Positions 1-8,510 of a stretch of DNA of 64,000 nt are shown here, one piece after another (positions within the stretch are counted from its first letter, which is position 1; each line of letters starts with the position of its first letter). The notes below the pieces were generated by a model. The model was given only the letters and a program-made list of their open reading frames with translations, searched no databases and was not told where the DNA came from. The position numbers and the translations under genes are program-made. The stretch covers positions 113,329 to 177,328 of the forward strand of contig CANRFV010000001.1 of the NCBI GenBank assembly GCA_947629985.1, read 5' to 3'. The DNA is from an uncultured Clostridia bacterium. Lineage in GTDB: Bacteria; Bacillota; Clostridia; Christensenellales; CAG-314.

Positions 1-250
1 ACAACAAATAGGTTATTCCGTTAAGCGTAAATTTGCCGCCCGCAATTCGGTTGGCAACACGCCCGATGACCGCTCCGCTGTAAGTATTGCTTTTGATACG
101 GTTGCTTTGCGACGAAAATCCGAGAGACAGTTCTCTCCCCGAAAACCATATTGAACGAATACTTGCACCGCGATTGGATATTTCCACAGATAGATTATCG
201 CTTTCTATAACGTAAATTTGCTCTGACTGTTTGAATGTTTTCATTGCCAT
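1..250 (-). CDS. galM: Aldose 1-epimerase (mutarotase), 3' part outside window
   Basis: Mutarotase that interconverts the alpha and beta anomers of galactose, supplying GalK. Only the first 83 codons are present; the gene runs off the left edge. The N-terminal beta-sandwich start of the family is visible, with GAVIGRVANRIAGGKF at about residues 59-74, the conserved IGRxANRI loop of GalM proteins. The ATG at 250 is preferred over a second ATG at 244 because AGGAAAG lies about 11 nt upstream. It has its own promoter (295-323) but lies downstream of galT, galK and galE, so it completes a Leloir set. The assignment rests on this N-terminal motif and the neighbours. Confidence 0.85.
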   Translation of the reverse strand, partial: MAMKTFKQSEQIYVIESDNLSVEISNRGASIRSIWFSGRELSLGFSSQSNRIKSNTYSGAVIGRVANRIAGGKFTLNGITYLL

Positions 251-294
251 TTTTCACCAACTTTCCTGCATAACATGTCTACTGTCATTCTAAT

Positions 295-323
295 AGTATA
301 TTACATAAATACACTATACGCAA
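295..323 (-). promoter_or_regulatory. Probable promoter of galM
   Basis: On the minus strand TTGCGT (-35) and TATACT (-10) are separated by 17 nt, placing a start site near 288, about 38 nt before the galM ATG. A degraded relative of the dispersed ATACTAT/ATAGTAT palindrome overlaps the -10 region and start site (about 279-300). The remaining intergenic bases between galM and the next gene show nothing else. Confidence 0.55.
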
Positions 324-384
324 CTCTACAAAACACGCTAAATTTAACTAGATGGAACCGAAACATTGCTTATTAACAATTATT

Positions 385-1995
385 TCATAGAGAATATCCT
401 ATAAAAACTTCCGGCTCAAAACCAAGATGTCGCATCGTGTTTTTCCATTCATTTAGTCTATTTTTCAAAACCAACAATTTTAACGAACTCAAAATAATTT
501 TACCATTAAGTACGGGCAATGGCTTTGCGCGCTCCAAAACAAATATAATCGCCACCCTGTTTATGCGCTTATCAAAAGACAATTCTTTTTTTCTTATACC
601 TTTTGCAGAAGCCTCAATTTGATCGACCGCATAACAAAGTTTGCTAGATGAATTACCAATTTTTACAGCATAAAGACATTCATCTTTATACAAATCAGCC
701 ACTTCTATTTTATGTCCATTTATAATTTCTAATTTTCTGTCCATTAGCGTATAGCCTAATGAATTCGCCAAGTATTCGTTATAAGCCCTCTCCGAATAAT
801 ATTTTTTTTGTAACAATCCAAGTACTTCTTCTTTTGATTTGCCAACATAGTCGGAAAAATCTTTTTCTTCATCATATTTTTTATCCAATATTTGATTATA
901 ACGTTCATTTGTCCAATTAAAATTGGGATTTTCGTCAATATCAAATTCGTCCATTGACGCATCCAATTCAGCCAAATAATCATCATTATATTGATACCAT
1001 TCGCCTTTTACAAGGACACATTTTTTATCTTCATTTGTGTAATCAATTAACTGTTTAATCGTATATTCGTGCGAAGAATCCTCCGTTTGAACTTCAATGT
1101 TTAGAGAAAGTATTATTTCATTATATTGTAGTCCTTTTTCTTTACAAAAAAGTTCAATTTCATCTTTGCTTAGTGTATCAATTATTTTAGAACGACGATT
1201 TGATTTTATTGTAAATTTCTGCGCTGCGCTGTAAAATACCTCTTGTGTACCAATCACATCGAAATCAGAAAAACAAATATCCAAATTATCATTAACCAAA
1301 TCTCTTTCTAATTGCCTATCCAACTCTTCCAACAACTGCGCATTTTTCACTTTAACAAAAATCGGAATTTTGGTAACATCAGCTTGCTTTGATAAATCAT
1401 TTAGATAAAATAAAATATTTATACACTGATCTATTGTAGGTGTGCCAATGTTAAGTTTAATAGACGTGCCAATTTCGATATCTTCGCCGAATAGCTTAAA
1501 ATCTTCATCCAATTTAATTTTACCTTTTATTTTTATAAAAGACTCACCACTATCATATTCAAATCTCTCGTTTCTCAAATATGATACGACAGTTTTGTTT
1601 CTATTCGAATTCGGATTAGTCTGCGCTGTCGATTTAATTTTTTTATAATCAAATTTTCTACCCAAAGAAAATGCAAAATCTTTATCAGCAAATTTATCAA
1701 CACGATAGAAGGCGTTGCCAAACGTTAGAGCATAATAACACTCATTTACATTTACAAGCATTACCGCCCATGCTTGTTTTTCTTTTTGAATATTTTGTTC
1801 ACCAAATTCTGATAGAACCCAGTTCCACGAAAGACTATTTTTTATATATGGGTCATTTTTTACATACAAAATCGAGTTAATTTCTTGTTCGTTTATTGAG
1901 CTTACCTTATTGATAGTTTTACAAATTTTGCCTAAATTTTCCTTGAAATCATTAATTCTGTCTTTGTCAATTCTGAAAATGTTTATTGAACTCAT
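385..1995 (-). CDS. DUF6119 / TIGR04141-family sporadically distributed protein
   Basis: Protein of 536 residues matching, by eye, the DUF6119 family (TIGR04141, named sporadically distributed protein), whose usual length is about 550. Visible hallmarks are an N-terminal segment of the YVKNDP type (about 45-50), the core stretch YYALTFGNAFYRVD (about 87-100) followed by DFAFSLGR, and near the C-terminus a YNEYLANSLGY motif with the following KIGNSSSKL segment. No signal peptide or membrane segment is seen. The molecular function is unknown; the scattered distribution is typical of accessory genes. Its DNA is visibly more AT-rich than galE-galK-galT and it splits galM from galE, which suggests acquisition by transfer (inference). 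The start at 1995 is supported by GGAGGAG five bases upstream. Confidence 0.8.
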   Translation of the reverse strand: MSSINIFRIDKDRINDFKENLGKICKTINKVSSINEQEINSILYVKNDPYIKNSLSWNWVLSEFGEQNIQKEKQAWAVMLVNVNECYYALTFGNAFYRVDKFADKDFAFSLGRKFDYKKIKSTAQTNPNSNRNKTVVSYLRNERFEYDSGESFIKIKGKIKLDEDFKLFGEDIEIGTSIKLNIGTPTIDQCINILFYLNDLSKQADVTKIPIFVKVKNAQLLEELDRQLERDLVNDNLDICFSDFDVIGTQEVFYSAAQKFTIKSNRRSKIIDTLSKDEIELFCKEKGLQYNEIILSLNIEVQTEDSSHEYTIKQLIDYTNEDKKCVLVKGEWYQYNDDYLAELDASMDEFDIDENPNFNWTNERYNQILDKKYDEEKDFSDYVGKSKEEVLGLLQKKYYSERAYNEYLANSLGYTLMDRKLEIINGHKIEVADLYKDECLYAVKIGNSSSKLCYAVDQIEASAKGIRKKELSFDKRINRVAIIFVLERAKPLPVLNGKIILSSLKLLVLKNRLNEWKNTMRHLGFEPEVFIGYSL

Positions 1996-2059
1996 AACTC
2001 CTCCGTGTTAAACTTATGTATCTGCTAAATTTATCCTTTTCTAATTTTTTAGTTTGCAA

Positions 2060-2085
2060 TCGCTTGCAGAAAAATCTGCAAGCGA
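2060..2085. terminator. Perfect 11-bp hairpin between galE and the DUF6119 gene
   Basis: Inverted repeat TCGCTTGCAGA / TCTGCAAGCGA with a 4-nt loop, about 45 nt after the galE stop codon. No proper U-tract follows directly on the minus strand, so it may be a weak terminator or an mRNA-stabilising stem rather than a strong intrinsic terminator. Confidence 0.4.
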
Positions 2086-2130
2086 CGCAACGAAGAGAAA
2101 AATAATATGAAAAACCATAAGACATAAGTC

Positions 2131-3144
2131 TTAGGAATGGTATCCATTGGGATTTTTTGTTTGCCAATTCCACAACGAGGAACACATCTCGTCAATGCCG
2201 AGCGTAGCTTGCCAACCAAGTTCACGCTTGGCTTTGTCGCTCGACGCATAACAGGCTGCGATGTCGCCTGCGCGGCGCGGCTTAATTTTATAGGGCAACT
2301 TGTGTCCGCAAGCCTTTTCAAAGGCGTGTATAACGTCCAACACGCTGTAACCGACGCCTGTGCCGAGATTGTAAACATATACTCCCGACTGCGTAAGTTT
2401 ATCTATCGCCGCCAAATGCCCCTTGGCAAGGTCCACAACGTGAATATAATCTCTTACGCCTGTGCCGTCCGGCGTGTCGTAATCGTTGCCGAATACGCCT
2501 ATCTCCGGTAATTGCCCTATTGCCACCTTGGCAATAAAGGGAGTAAGATTATTGGGTATACCTGCGGGATCTTCGCCTATAAGTCCGCTTTCGTGCGCGC
2601 CTACGGGGTTGAAGTACCTGAGCAATGCTACCGTCCAACCGTTATCCGAGTTGTAAACGTCCTGCAAAATGCGCTCCTGAAAATACTTGCTTGTACCGTA
2701 CGGATTGGTTGTGCCGCCTACTGCGCATAGTTCGTCTATGGGCAGACGTTCGGGATCGCCGTACACCGTTGCCGACGAGCTGAACACAATGCGTTTGCAA
2801 TTGTGAGACTTCATTGCTTCAAGCAGTTTCAACGTGCCGCCGATATTGTTGTCGTAATACTCCAACGGCTTTTCTACCGATTCGCCCACCGCTTTGAGTC
2901 CCGCAAAGTGAATTACCCAATCTACTTTGTGTTCGTCAAATATCCTGTTGAGCAACTCTGTGTTTCGCACATCGCCCTCGTAAAAGGGAACGGCTTTACC
3001 CGTTATCTGCTCTATACGTTGCAAACAAACGGGCGACGAATTGGAAAAGTTGTCTATAACAACTACATCGTGCCCTGCCTGTTGCAGTTCCACCACCGTA
3101 TGCGAGCCGATATAGCCCGCTCCGCCCGTTACAAGTACCTTCAT
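2131..3144 (-). CDS. galE: UDP-glucose 4-epimerase
   Basis: Interconverts UDP-galactose and UDP-glucose with bound NAD, the last step of the Leloir pathway; cytosolic. The 337-residue length is standard for GalE. The Rossmann nucleotide motif TGGAGYIGS is at residues 6-14, the SSSATVYG segment at about 122-129 carries the catalytic serine/threonine, and the short-chain dehydrogenase/epimerase couple is Y149-G-T-S-K153. The segment [18 protein letters not shown] after it is typical of GalE. The gene follows galK by 15 nt and is third in the galT-galK-galE transcript. Confidence 0.97.
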   Translation of the reverse strand: MKVLVTGGAGYIGSHTVVELQQAGHDVVVIDNFSNSSPVCLQRIEQITGKAVPFYEGDVRNTELLNRIFDEHKVDWVIHFAGLKAVGESVEKPLEYYDNNIGGTLKLLEAMKSHNCKRIVFSSSATVYGDPERLPIDELCAVGGTTNPYGTSKYFQERILQDVYNSDNGWTVALLRYFNPVGAHESGLIGEDPAGIPNNLTPFIAKVAIGQLPEIGVFGNDYDTPDGTGVRDYIHVVDLAKGHLAAIDKLTQSGVYVYNLGTGVGYSVLDVIHAFEKACGHKLPYKIKPRRAGDIAACYASSDKAKRELGWQATLGIDEMCSSLWNWQTKNPNGYHS

Positions 3145-3159
3145 AACTTTTAACTCCTT

Positions 3160-4278
3160 TTACAATTTTTGTATTATTATACCATCGGATATATCCGTTT
3201 CGTACACTTTTGCGTCGTAGCCTATCTGACTTTTGTATCCTTCAAGCACGCGCGCTTTGAAATCCGCCACGCTGTCTGTTTTTACCAACGAAACCGTACA
3301 GCCGCCAAAACCCGCGCCCGTCATGCGCGAGCCCAAGCAAGCGGGATGATTTTGTGCAAAACGAGCCAATGTGTCCAACTCGACGCCCGCCACTTCGTAA
3401 TCTTCTGAAAGGGATTTATGCGAAGCATTAAGCACCGCGCCTACTGCCGCTAAATAACCGTTTTTTAACGCCGTTGCGGTAAAACTAACCCTTTCACATT
3501 CGGTTATAACATGTTTTGCGCGCTTGTATATTACGGGCGGAAGTAAATCCCTGCAACTTTCGAGTTGTTCCGAACTTACGTCCGCAAGACAATTTACGTC
3601 AAGTTTATTTTGCAGCAATCGCAACGCCTCTTCCGTTTCCTGTCTGCGTTCGTTGTATTTGCTCACAACCAAGTCATGCGGTTTGCAACTGTCGATGATT
3701 ACAAGAGAATAATCGCGGAGTTTAATGGGGATATACTCGAATTCCAACGTTTTGCAATCCAACAACAGCGCATTGTCCTTTTTGCCGTTGGCGGACACGA
3801 ACTGATCCATTATTCCGCACATCACGCCGGCAAATTTATGCTCTGCCTGTTGCGCTATCTGTGCTATTTCTTTGTTAATTATCAACTCACCGCCAACGGT
3901 CGCCAATGCCGCAAGTACCGACACTTCTATTGCCGCAGAACTTGACAAGCCGCTGCCAAAAGGCACGGTGCAATCCAATTTTAGGTCGCAACCTACAAGG
4001 CGATGCCCATGTTCACGCCACAAATAAGCGCAACCGACAATGTACTTGGCGTATTTGTGAAAAGAAAAGTCCAATAATCTTTCGAGCGGAATGCTCACTT
4101 TCTCATCCAACGTAGTCCATTCGATGTTAATGCAATCACTATTGTTACGACGTATGTATACGGTATTGTTAAGCGACAGCGCACAAGGAAGAACCTTGCC
4201 GCCGCAATAATCGACATGTTCTCCAATAATATTTACGCGCCCCGCAGCGGTAACTTTGTATTCGTAATTTTCGTTCAT
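3160..4278 (-). CDS. galK: Galactokinase
   Basis: Phosphorylates alpha-D-galactose to galactose 1-phosphate using ATP (GHMP kinase family). The GalK signature GRVNIIGEHVDYCGG occupies residues 13-27, the GHMP ATP loop VPFGSGLSSSAAIE is near residue 105, the catalytic aspartate lies in CGIMDQF, and the C-terminal glycine-rich MTGAGFGGC is present. A longer reading from a TTG at 4287 is possible, but the ATG at 4278 overlaps the galT stop as ATGA, the usual coupling in this operon, and puts the signature at the normal distance from the N-terminus. The resulting protein is 372 residues, close to the family norm. Confidence 0.96.
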   Translation of the reverse strand: MNENYEYKVTAAGRVNIIGEHVDYCGGKVLPCALSLNNTVYIRRNNSDCINIEWTTLDEKVSIPLERLLDFSFHKYAKYIVGCAYLWREHGHRLVGCDLKLDCTVPFGSGLSSSAAIEVSVLAALATVGGELIINKEIAQIAQQAEHKFAGVMCGIMDQFVSANGKKDNALLLDCKTLEFEYIPIKLRDYSLVIIDSCKPHDLVVSKYNERRQETEEALRLLQNKLDVNCLADVSSEQLESCRDLLPPVIYKRAKHVITECERVSFTATALKNGYLAAVGAVLNASHKSLSEDYEVAGVELDTLARFAQNHPACLGSRMTGAGFGGCTVSLVKTDSVADFKARVLEGYKSQIGYDAKVYETDISDGIIIQKL

Positions 4279-5741
4279 AGCGCCCAACCCAAATCCTGCA
4301 TAAATGCCACAGTTTGCAACTTGTCTTTGAACACTGCCGTATTTTCGAGAATTCGATTACAAATAGAACCGAGTTCCAAACGCATGGCAGCTTGCACTTT
4401 GTCGAAATCACGCTCGCCGTTCAAACCGTCAACAACTTCGTTATATACCAACTCAAAATCTTTCAGTTCTTCCGTTAAAGGTTTGCCATCTGATATAAGT
4501 TTTTCCACCCCATATAACTGTTTTTCCAATCTGCCGGGAAGAATGAATAAGCCCTGCGCCTCGATAAGCCCGATAGATTCTTTCTTTATAATATGAAATT
4601 CGGGATGTGCGTGGAACACGCCGTCGGGATATTCATCCGAAGTTATATTGCTCCTGAGAATAATACTCATTTCGTATCCGCGCTTTGTTTTGACTACCGT
4701 AGGACTTATGGCGTTGTGTATTCCTTTTTCATCCTCTGGTACAATGCCGAGTGAATGATTTTCGTAAGACACCCATTTGGCGCGGATGCTCTCGCCTATT
4801 TCTTCTATATCCGCGCGAGCCGACGAAACAATACGGACAACCGTCCCCGCCCAATCGACTACTTCAACCGTCGCGTTCGGATAGCGACCGTTTTTCAACG
4901 CATAAACCGCCCCTGCCTTGTGCATAGGCAATATTTCGCCGCCGCCCTGATAATGGTCGTGCGCAAGCACGCTACCGCCTATCCGTTCAAGTGGCGCATT
5001 ACATCCAATGAAATAACACGGAAATTGATCAACAAAATCCATAAGCCGCGTAAAAGTGCCTCGATCTATGTACATCGGCGTATGTTTGTAATTTACGGCA
5101 ATTCCGTGCTGATTAAAATATCCGTAGGGCGAATACTGCCAAAACCACCTCTGTCCGCCAAGCGTTATATCAATTGTGCGCAGCGTGCGTTTACTTCTGC
5201 CCGCAAAACCTTCGTTTTCGTGGCAAATATTGCATTTGGGGTAGCCGCTTTTAGTAGAATTGCCGCTGACGGCTTTCTTGGGATCGCGGAACTCAGGCTT
5301 TGCTTTGTTGATAGTTACAACCAAACCCTGCGAATCGAACCGCGGATTTTTGTCCAACGCAGCTTTTTTGACATAATCGCTCTTGACACAATAATTGTAG
5401 AACCAATGCAATGCGGCTTCGCTTCCAACGTCATCAAGTTTTGCATTAAATATTGCCTGTACATCTTTCGGAGAAAGCATCAACTGCGCCATTATGCCGT
5501 CGCGATAATATTCCGCCTGTTCGGGTTGAAACAGTCCCTTCGAAACACATTCGGCAGTCAATTCGTCAAGCAAGCGTTCGGGCGTTTGATCGTCCACATT
5601 GGGGATAGACATTTTAGACAAATATGCGTCCAAACCGAGCAATTCCAAAATGCCGTTGCGAGCATAGTCAACATCCTTTTGCGACAAATATAAGTTTTTT
5701 TCGGCATAACGCAGCAGTGCGTCGATAGCAGAATAAATCAT
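4275..5741 (-). CDS. galT: UTP/UDP-glucose--hexose-1-phosphate uridylyltransferase, class II
   Basis: Transfers UMP from UDP-glucose to galactose 1-phosphate, linking GalK and GalE. At 488 residues it belongs to the long class II GalT family of Bacillota and bifidobacteria, not the ~350-residue E. coli type. Visible: a Cys pair at C170-x2-C173 (CNICHENEGF), the SVLAHDHYQGG motif with H261/H263, and AHPEFHIIKKE further on. It is the first gene of the minus-strand gal transcript, with AAGG about eight bases before the ATG at 5741. The divergent regulator starts 140 bp away, which points to local control by that regulator. Confidence 0.95.
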   Translation of the reverse strand: MIYSAIDALLRYAEKNLYLSQKDVDYARNGILELLGLDAYLSKMSIPNVDDQTPERLLDELTAECVSKGLFQPEQAEYYRDGIMAQLMLSPKDVQAIFNAKLDDVGSEAALHWFYNYCVKSDYVKKAALDKNPRFDSQGLVVTINKAKPEFRDPKKAVSGNSTKSGYPKCNICHENEGFAGRSKRTLRTIDITLGGQRWFWQYSPYGYFNQHGIAVNYKHTPMYIDRGTFTRLMDFVDQFPCYFIGCNAPLERIGGSVLAHDHYQGGGEILPMHKAGAVYALKNGRYPNATVEVVDWAGTVVRIVSSARADIEEIGESIRAKWVSYENHSLGIVPEDEKGIHNAISPTVVKTKRGYEMSIILRSNITSDEYPDGVFHAHPEFHIIKKESIGLIEAQGLFILPGRLEKQLYGVEKLISDGKPLTEELKDFELVYNEVVDGLNGERDFDKVQAAMRLELGSICNRILENTAVFKDKLQTVAFMQDLGWAL

Positions 5742-5773
5742 ATTTTGAGACCTTGTAGCGCAATTTTTGTCTT

Positions 5774-5779
5774 ATTATA
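5774..5779 (-). promoter_or_regulatory. -10 box of the galT-galK-galE promoter
   Basis: TATAAT on the minus strand, 33 bp before the galT start codon. No good -35 hexamer is found 16-18 nt upstream (the region is TA-rich), the pattern expected of an activator-dependent promoter. Activation by the divergent AraC-type proteins is an inference. Confidence 0.5.
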
Positions 5780-5846
5780 TCATAGTACTTTTTAACTTTC
5801 TACCTTAAATCGCTACAAAAATATCGCTTTTCTAAATATTTTTTTC

Positions 5847-5875
5847 TTGCTTTTTGTGTAGCCATATACTATAAT
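5847..5875 (+). promoter_or_regulatory. Promoter of the AraC-type regulator operon
   Basis: TTGCTT and TATAAT with a 17-nt spacer on the plus strand. The predicted start site (about 5881-5883) coincides with the ATG at 5882, so the transcript may be leaderless or the real start codon may lie further in. Confidence 0.65.
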
Positions 5876-5881
5876 AGAAAC

Positions 5882-6718
5882 ATGACTACGCACGAAATGG
5901 AAAAAATTAAAGAAGTGATGACTTTGTTCTACAAAATAACTCACGTCGTCATCACACTATTCGACACAAACTTGCAACCCGTTCTCGATGTCGGAGAGTG
6001 GGAAGATTATTGCCTTGCGATAGGAAAAGATGAAGGGCGACTTTCCAAATGTATGGAGTGCGATAGAAAACACGCAAAAGATTCGGAAAAATATCCTGAA
6101 CCTTATATTTATTGTTGCCATGCAGGAATAGCCGAAGCTGTTACTCCGATTTATGTCGATAATGCGCCTGTCGGCTACATAATGATTGGAAAATTCCGCG
6201 ATGTAAACGGCGAATATTCATCCGAAGAAACGGTCGCAAAAACTGCCGAACAATATGGTCTTGACAAAAATGAGTTGCTCAAACAGTGGAATAAACTTGA
6301 ACTTCTCGATAAGGAACAACTTACATCTACAATTCTTTTATTAAAAATGTTTGTAGGTTACATCAGAGACGAAAAAATATTTCACTCTATATCTAACTCA
6401 TTTACCAAACAAATTGAACAATATATCAACGACCATTTAATGGAAAAAATAACAGTAGAAAATATTTGTACGGATTTGCACATCGCTTATCACGAATTAT
6501 ATGCTTTGTTTAAGAAGTATTACAAAAGTTCTCCGCACGACTATATCGACAGAGTACGCTTTCAACGTGCGCAAGATATGCTTATAAATACAAAAATGTC
6601 TATTTCGGATATATCAAACGCTCTTGGTTTTAACAAGCCCAGCGTTTTCTCGCAATTTTTCAGAGTCAAAATGAAAGCAGGAATTACGCCATCGCAATAC
6701 AGAAAACAACACAAATAA
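5882..6718 (+). CDS. PocR-domain AraC-family transcriptional regulator
   Basis: Predicted ligand-responsive DNA-binding regulator of 278 residues. Residues 1 to about 165 resemble the PocR sensory domain (a PAS-like fold), with a Cys-rich stretch CMECDRKHAKD at about 60-70 and YCCHAGIAEAVTPI following it; these cysteines are typical of the domain. Residues about 180-278 form two AraC helix-turn-helix units (VENICTDLHIAYHELYALFK and ISDISNALGFNKPSVFSQFF). Divergence from galT suggests control of galactose use (inference). No ribosome-binding site precedes the ATG at 5882, which sits about seven bases after the -10 box; ATGs at 5897 and 5918 also lack a clear one. The next gene follows after 15 nt. 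Confidence 0.85.
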   Translation: MTTHEMEKIKEVMTLFYKITHVVITLFDTNLQPVLDVGEWEDYCLAIGKDEGRLSKCMECDRKHAKDSEKYPEPYIYCCHAGIAEAVTPIYVDNAPVGYIMIGKFRDVNGEYSSEETVAKTAEQYGLDKNELLKQWNKLELLDKEQLTSTILLLKMFVGYIRDEKIFHSISNSFTKQIEQYINDHLMEKITVENICTDLHIAYHELYALFKKYYKSSPHDYIDRVRFQRAQDMLINTKMSISDISNALGFNKPSVFSQFFRVKMKAGITPSQYRKQHK

Positions 6719-6733
6719 GGACGATTTAACAAT

Positions 6734-7489
6734 ATGATTTACGTTAAATTTGATACGCAAAGTCAAACGGGTTTGCAAACTTGGATTGACACGATCAGTG
6801 ATATTATTCAAGTGAACATATCTGTTTTTGACCCTCAATTTAAGTTGATTGTAGCAACAGACACAACATACGCAGACGTCCAAGCAAAAGAATGGAGTGA
6901 AAGACAGCTCCGTTTAACATCGCACTACCCAAACATTCGCTTGCTCGCCGATAAAACAGCAGAAGTAATCGGAGAAGTTGTATCTGAATTATACTCTTCT
7001 ACAATTGCATATATAGTTGTATCTCGATTTTATTTCGACGCCAATGCCAACCCGCATATCAAACAATTTCGAGACGGATTACCTGTTTATGATGAAATAC
7101 TCGCCAAAGATACGCTATCTTTAATCTCTTTTGGGGTTCAGGCTTGTTTGCGTGAATTTGTCATGGTAGACGCCGAATTTCCCAAACAACTTGACGATTT
7201 TATATATTCTAATTTGAACAAAAAAATAACGCTGACATCAGTAAGCAACGCGCTTCATATCACGACCAATTCTTTGCGAGTATATTTAGAGCAAGAGTTT
7301 CATTGTAATCTGCCCGCATATGTGAGAATGAAAAAAATTGAAGAAGCAAAAAATCTTCTTGCAACAACAAATTTGTCTTGTTATGAAATCGCCGAAAGAA
7401 TTGGTCTTGATGAAGAATGTTGGGTAGGTTTATTTAAGAAACAGTTTTCTATGTCTCCCGCGGCGTACCGTCTAAAAGCGAACAAGTAA
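6734..7489 (+). CDS. AraC-family transcriptional regulator, second copy
   Basis: Protein of 251 residues with an N-terminal sensor-like region (about 1-145; it begins with WIDTISDIIQVNISVFDP, reminiscent of the first regulator but lacking its cysteines) and a C-terminal AraC-type double helix-turn-helix (LTSVSNALHITTNSLRVYLE at about 170-190 and CYEIAERIGLDEECWVGLFK at about 214-233). It probably arose from, or partners with, the preceding gene, with which it forms an operon. AAGGA lies about 12 nt before the ATG. The ligand is unknown; a hexose or related signal is an inference from the neighbouring gal genes. Confidence 0.78.
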   Translation: MIYVKFDTQSQTGLQTWIDTISDIIQVNISVFDPQFKLIVATDTTYADVQAKEWSERQLRLTSHYPNIRLLADKTAEVIGEVVSELYSSTIAYIVVSRFYFDANANPHIKQFRDGLPVYDEILAKDTLSLISFGVQACLREFVMVDAEFPKQLDDFIYSNLNKKITLTSVSNALHITTNSLRVYLEQEFHCNLPAYVRMKKIEEAKNLLATTNLSCYEIAERIGLDEECWVGLFKKQFSMSPAAYRLKANK

Positions 7490-7506
7490 ACAACCATACA
7501 TAAACT

Positions 7507-8340
7507 ATGAATAACACCATTACTGTGGCTTGCGTAACAAACGATGGATACGCGCCCTATCTCTCCACCGCTATTTATTCCATAATAACAAACAGCAACT
7601 CAAACAAGCATTATGACTTGTTTGTGTTTTTTTCATCTTTAAGCAAAGACAATATCGACTTACTATCAACTCTGCAAACCGAGAACGTTACGATCCATTT
7701 CGAGAATTTCGATAACTTCACAAAAGAATATGACTCCTTGTTTTACACTTGGGCGCACTATACCAAAGAGTCATATTATCGTCTGTTTCTGCCTAAATAC
7801 TTTGAAGAAATAGGCATTGACAAGTTTATTTATCTTGATGTCGATCTCGTAGTGAACTGCGACATCGGTGAACTTCTTAATGAAGTCGATAGTTCTTACT
7901 CGGTTTATGGCGCGCTAAATTACTCCACTGCCGAAGATGCTGAATACATACAGTCACTTGGGCTGTCCTATCTTAACTATATTAACGCCGGTGTTATGGT
8001 GGTTGACAGCAAACAATTCAATCAAAGGCACTATCTTAACAAGGCAATAGAAATCATAAGGCAACGGCGCAAATTCATCTACATAGATCAGGACATACTC
8101 AACCTTGTTTGCAGTGGCGACATCGGTCTTGTTTCTCCGTCGTGGAATATGCAATGGAATAATTTAGATTGCCCCGAAAAGTTTATGCCAGAAGTTCGTG
8201 ACGCTGTAATGCAAATCACCCAACCTCGCATCGTCCACTATACGATTGACAAGCCGTGGAATTGTATGCTCAACCACTACGGCGAGTTTTACCATAAATA
8301 CGCCGCAATGAATCCCGTTTACAAATTTTTCACCAAATAA
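7507..8340 (+). CDS. Family 8 glycosyltransferase
   Basis: Predicted retaining nucleotide-sugar glycosyltransferase (GT8, the LgtC/glycogenin/GspA group) of 277 residues. Visible: the beta1 start TVACVTNDGYAPYLSTAIYS at about 6-24, the metal-binding D-V-D at residues 111-113 within FIYLDVDLVV, and the ALNYSTAEDAEYIQSLGL and NAGVMVVD segments usual in the family; HYTIDKPWN near the C-terminus supplies the second metal ligand histidine. It probably uses UDP-galactose or UDP-glucose, which fits its place beside the Leloir genes, but donor and acceptor cannot be told from sequence. It follows the second regulator by 17 nt and is last in the plus-strand operon. Confidence 0.85.
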   Translation: MNNTITVACVTNDGYAPYLSTAIYSIITNSNSNKHYDLFVFFSSLSKDNIDLLSTLQTENVTIHFENFDNFTKEYDSLFYTWAHYTKESYYRLFLPKYFEEIGIDKFIYLDVDLVVNCDIGELLNEVDSSYSVYGALNYSTAEDAEYIQSLGLSYLNYINAGVMVVDSKQFNQRHYLNKAIEIIRQRRKFIYIDQDILNLVCSGDIGLVSPSWNMQWNNLDCPEKFMPEVRDAVMQITQPRIVHYTIDKPWNCMLNHYGEFYHKYAAMNPVYKFFTK

Positions 8341-8387
8341 AAATGCATATAATTGATTTTAACGTAACTAATATGTGGAACCCCAAA

Positions 8388-8417
8388 AAAGGAAACCGCG
8401 TTTGAACAGGTTTCCTT
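8388..8417. terminator. Bidirectional terminator between convergent genes
   Basis: AAAGGAAACC / GGTTTCCTTT with an 11-nt loop, located between the 3' ends of the GT8 gene (plus) and spoIVB (minus). A-rich and T-rich flanks suit both directions. Confidence 0.7.
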
Positions 8418-8510
8418 TCCGACGAAAGAAATTTACTTTAATTTCACTCCTTTATAAATTTATTTTGTTAAATGCGTCTTAATTGCTATCGCCGGTATCC
8501 TTATTATATA

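Noticed and set aside
4755-5693. 312-codon plus-strand frame opposite galT
   Set aside because: Shadow of galT on the other strand; composition (many Arg, Phe, Ile) and lack of a ribosome-binding site are typical of antisense frames.
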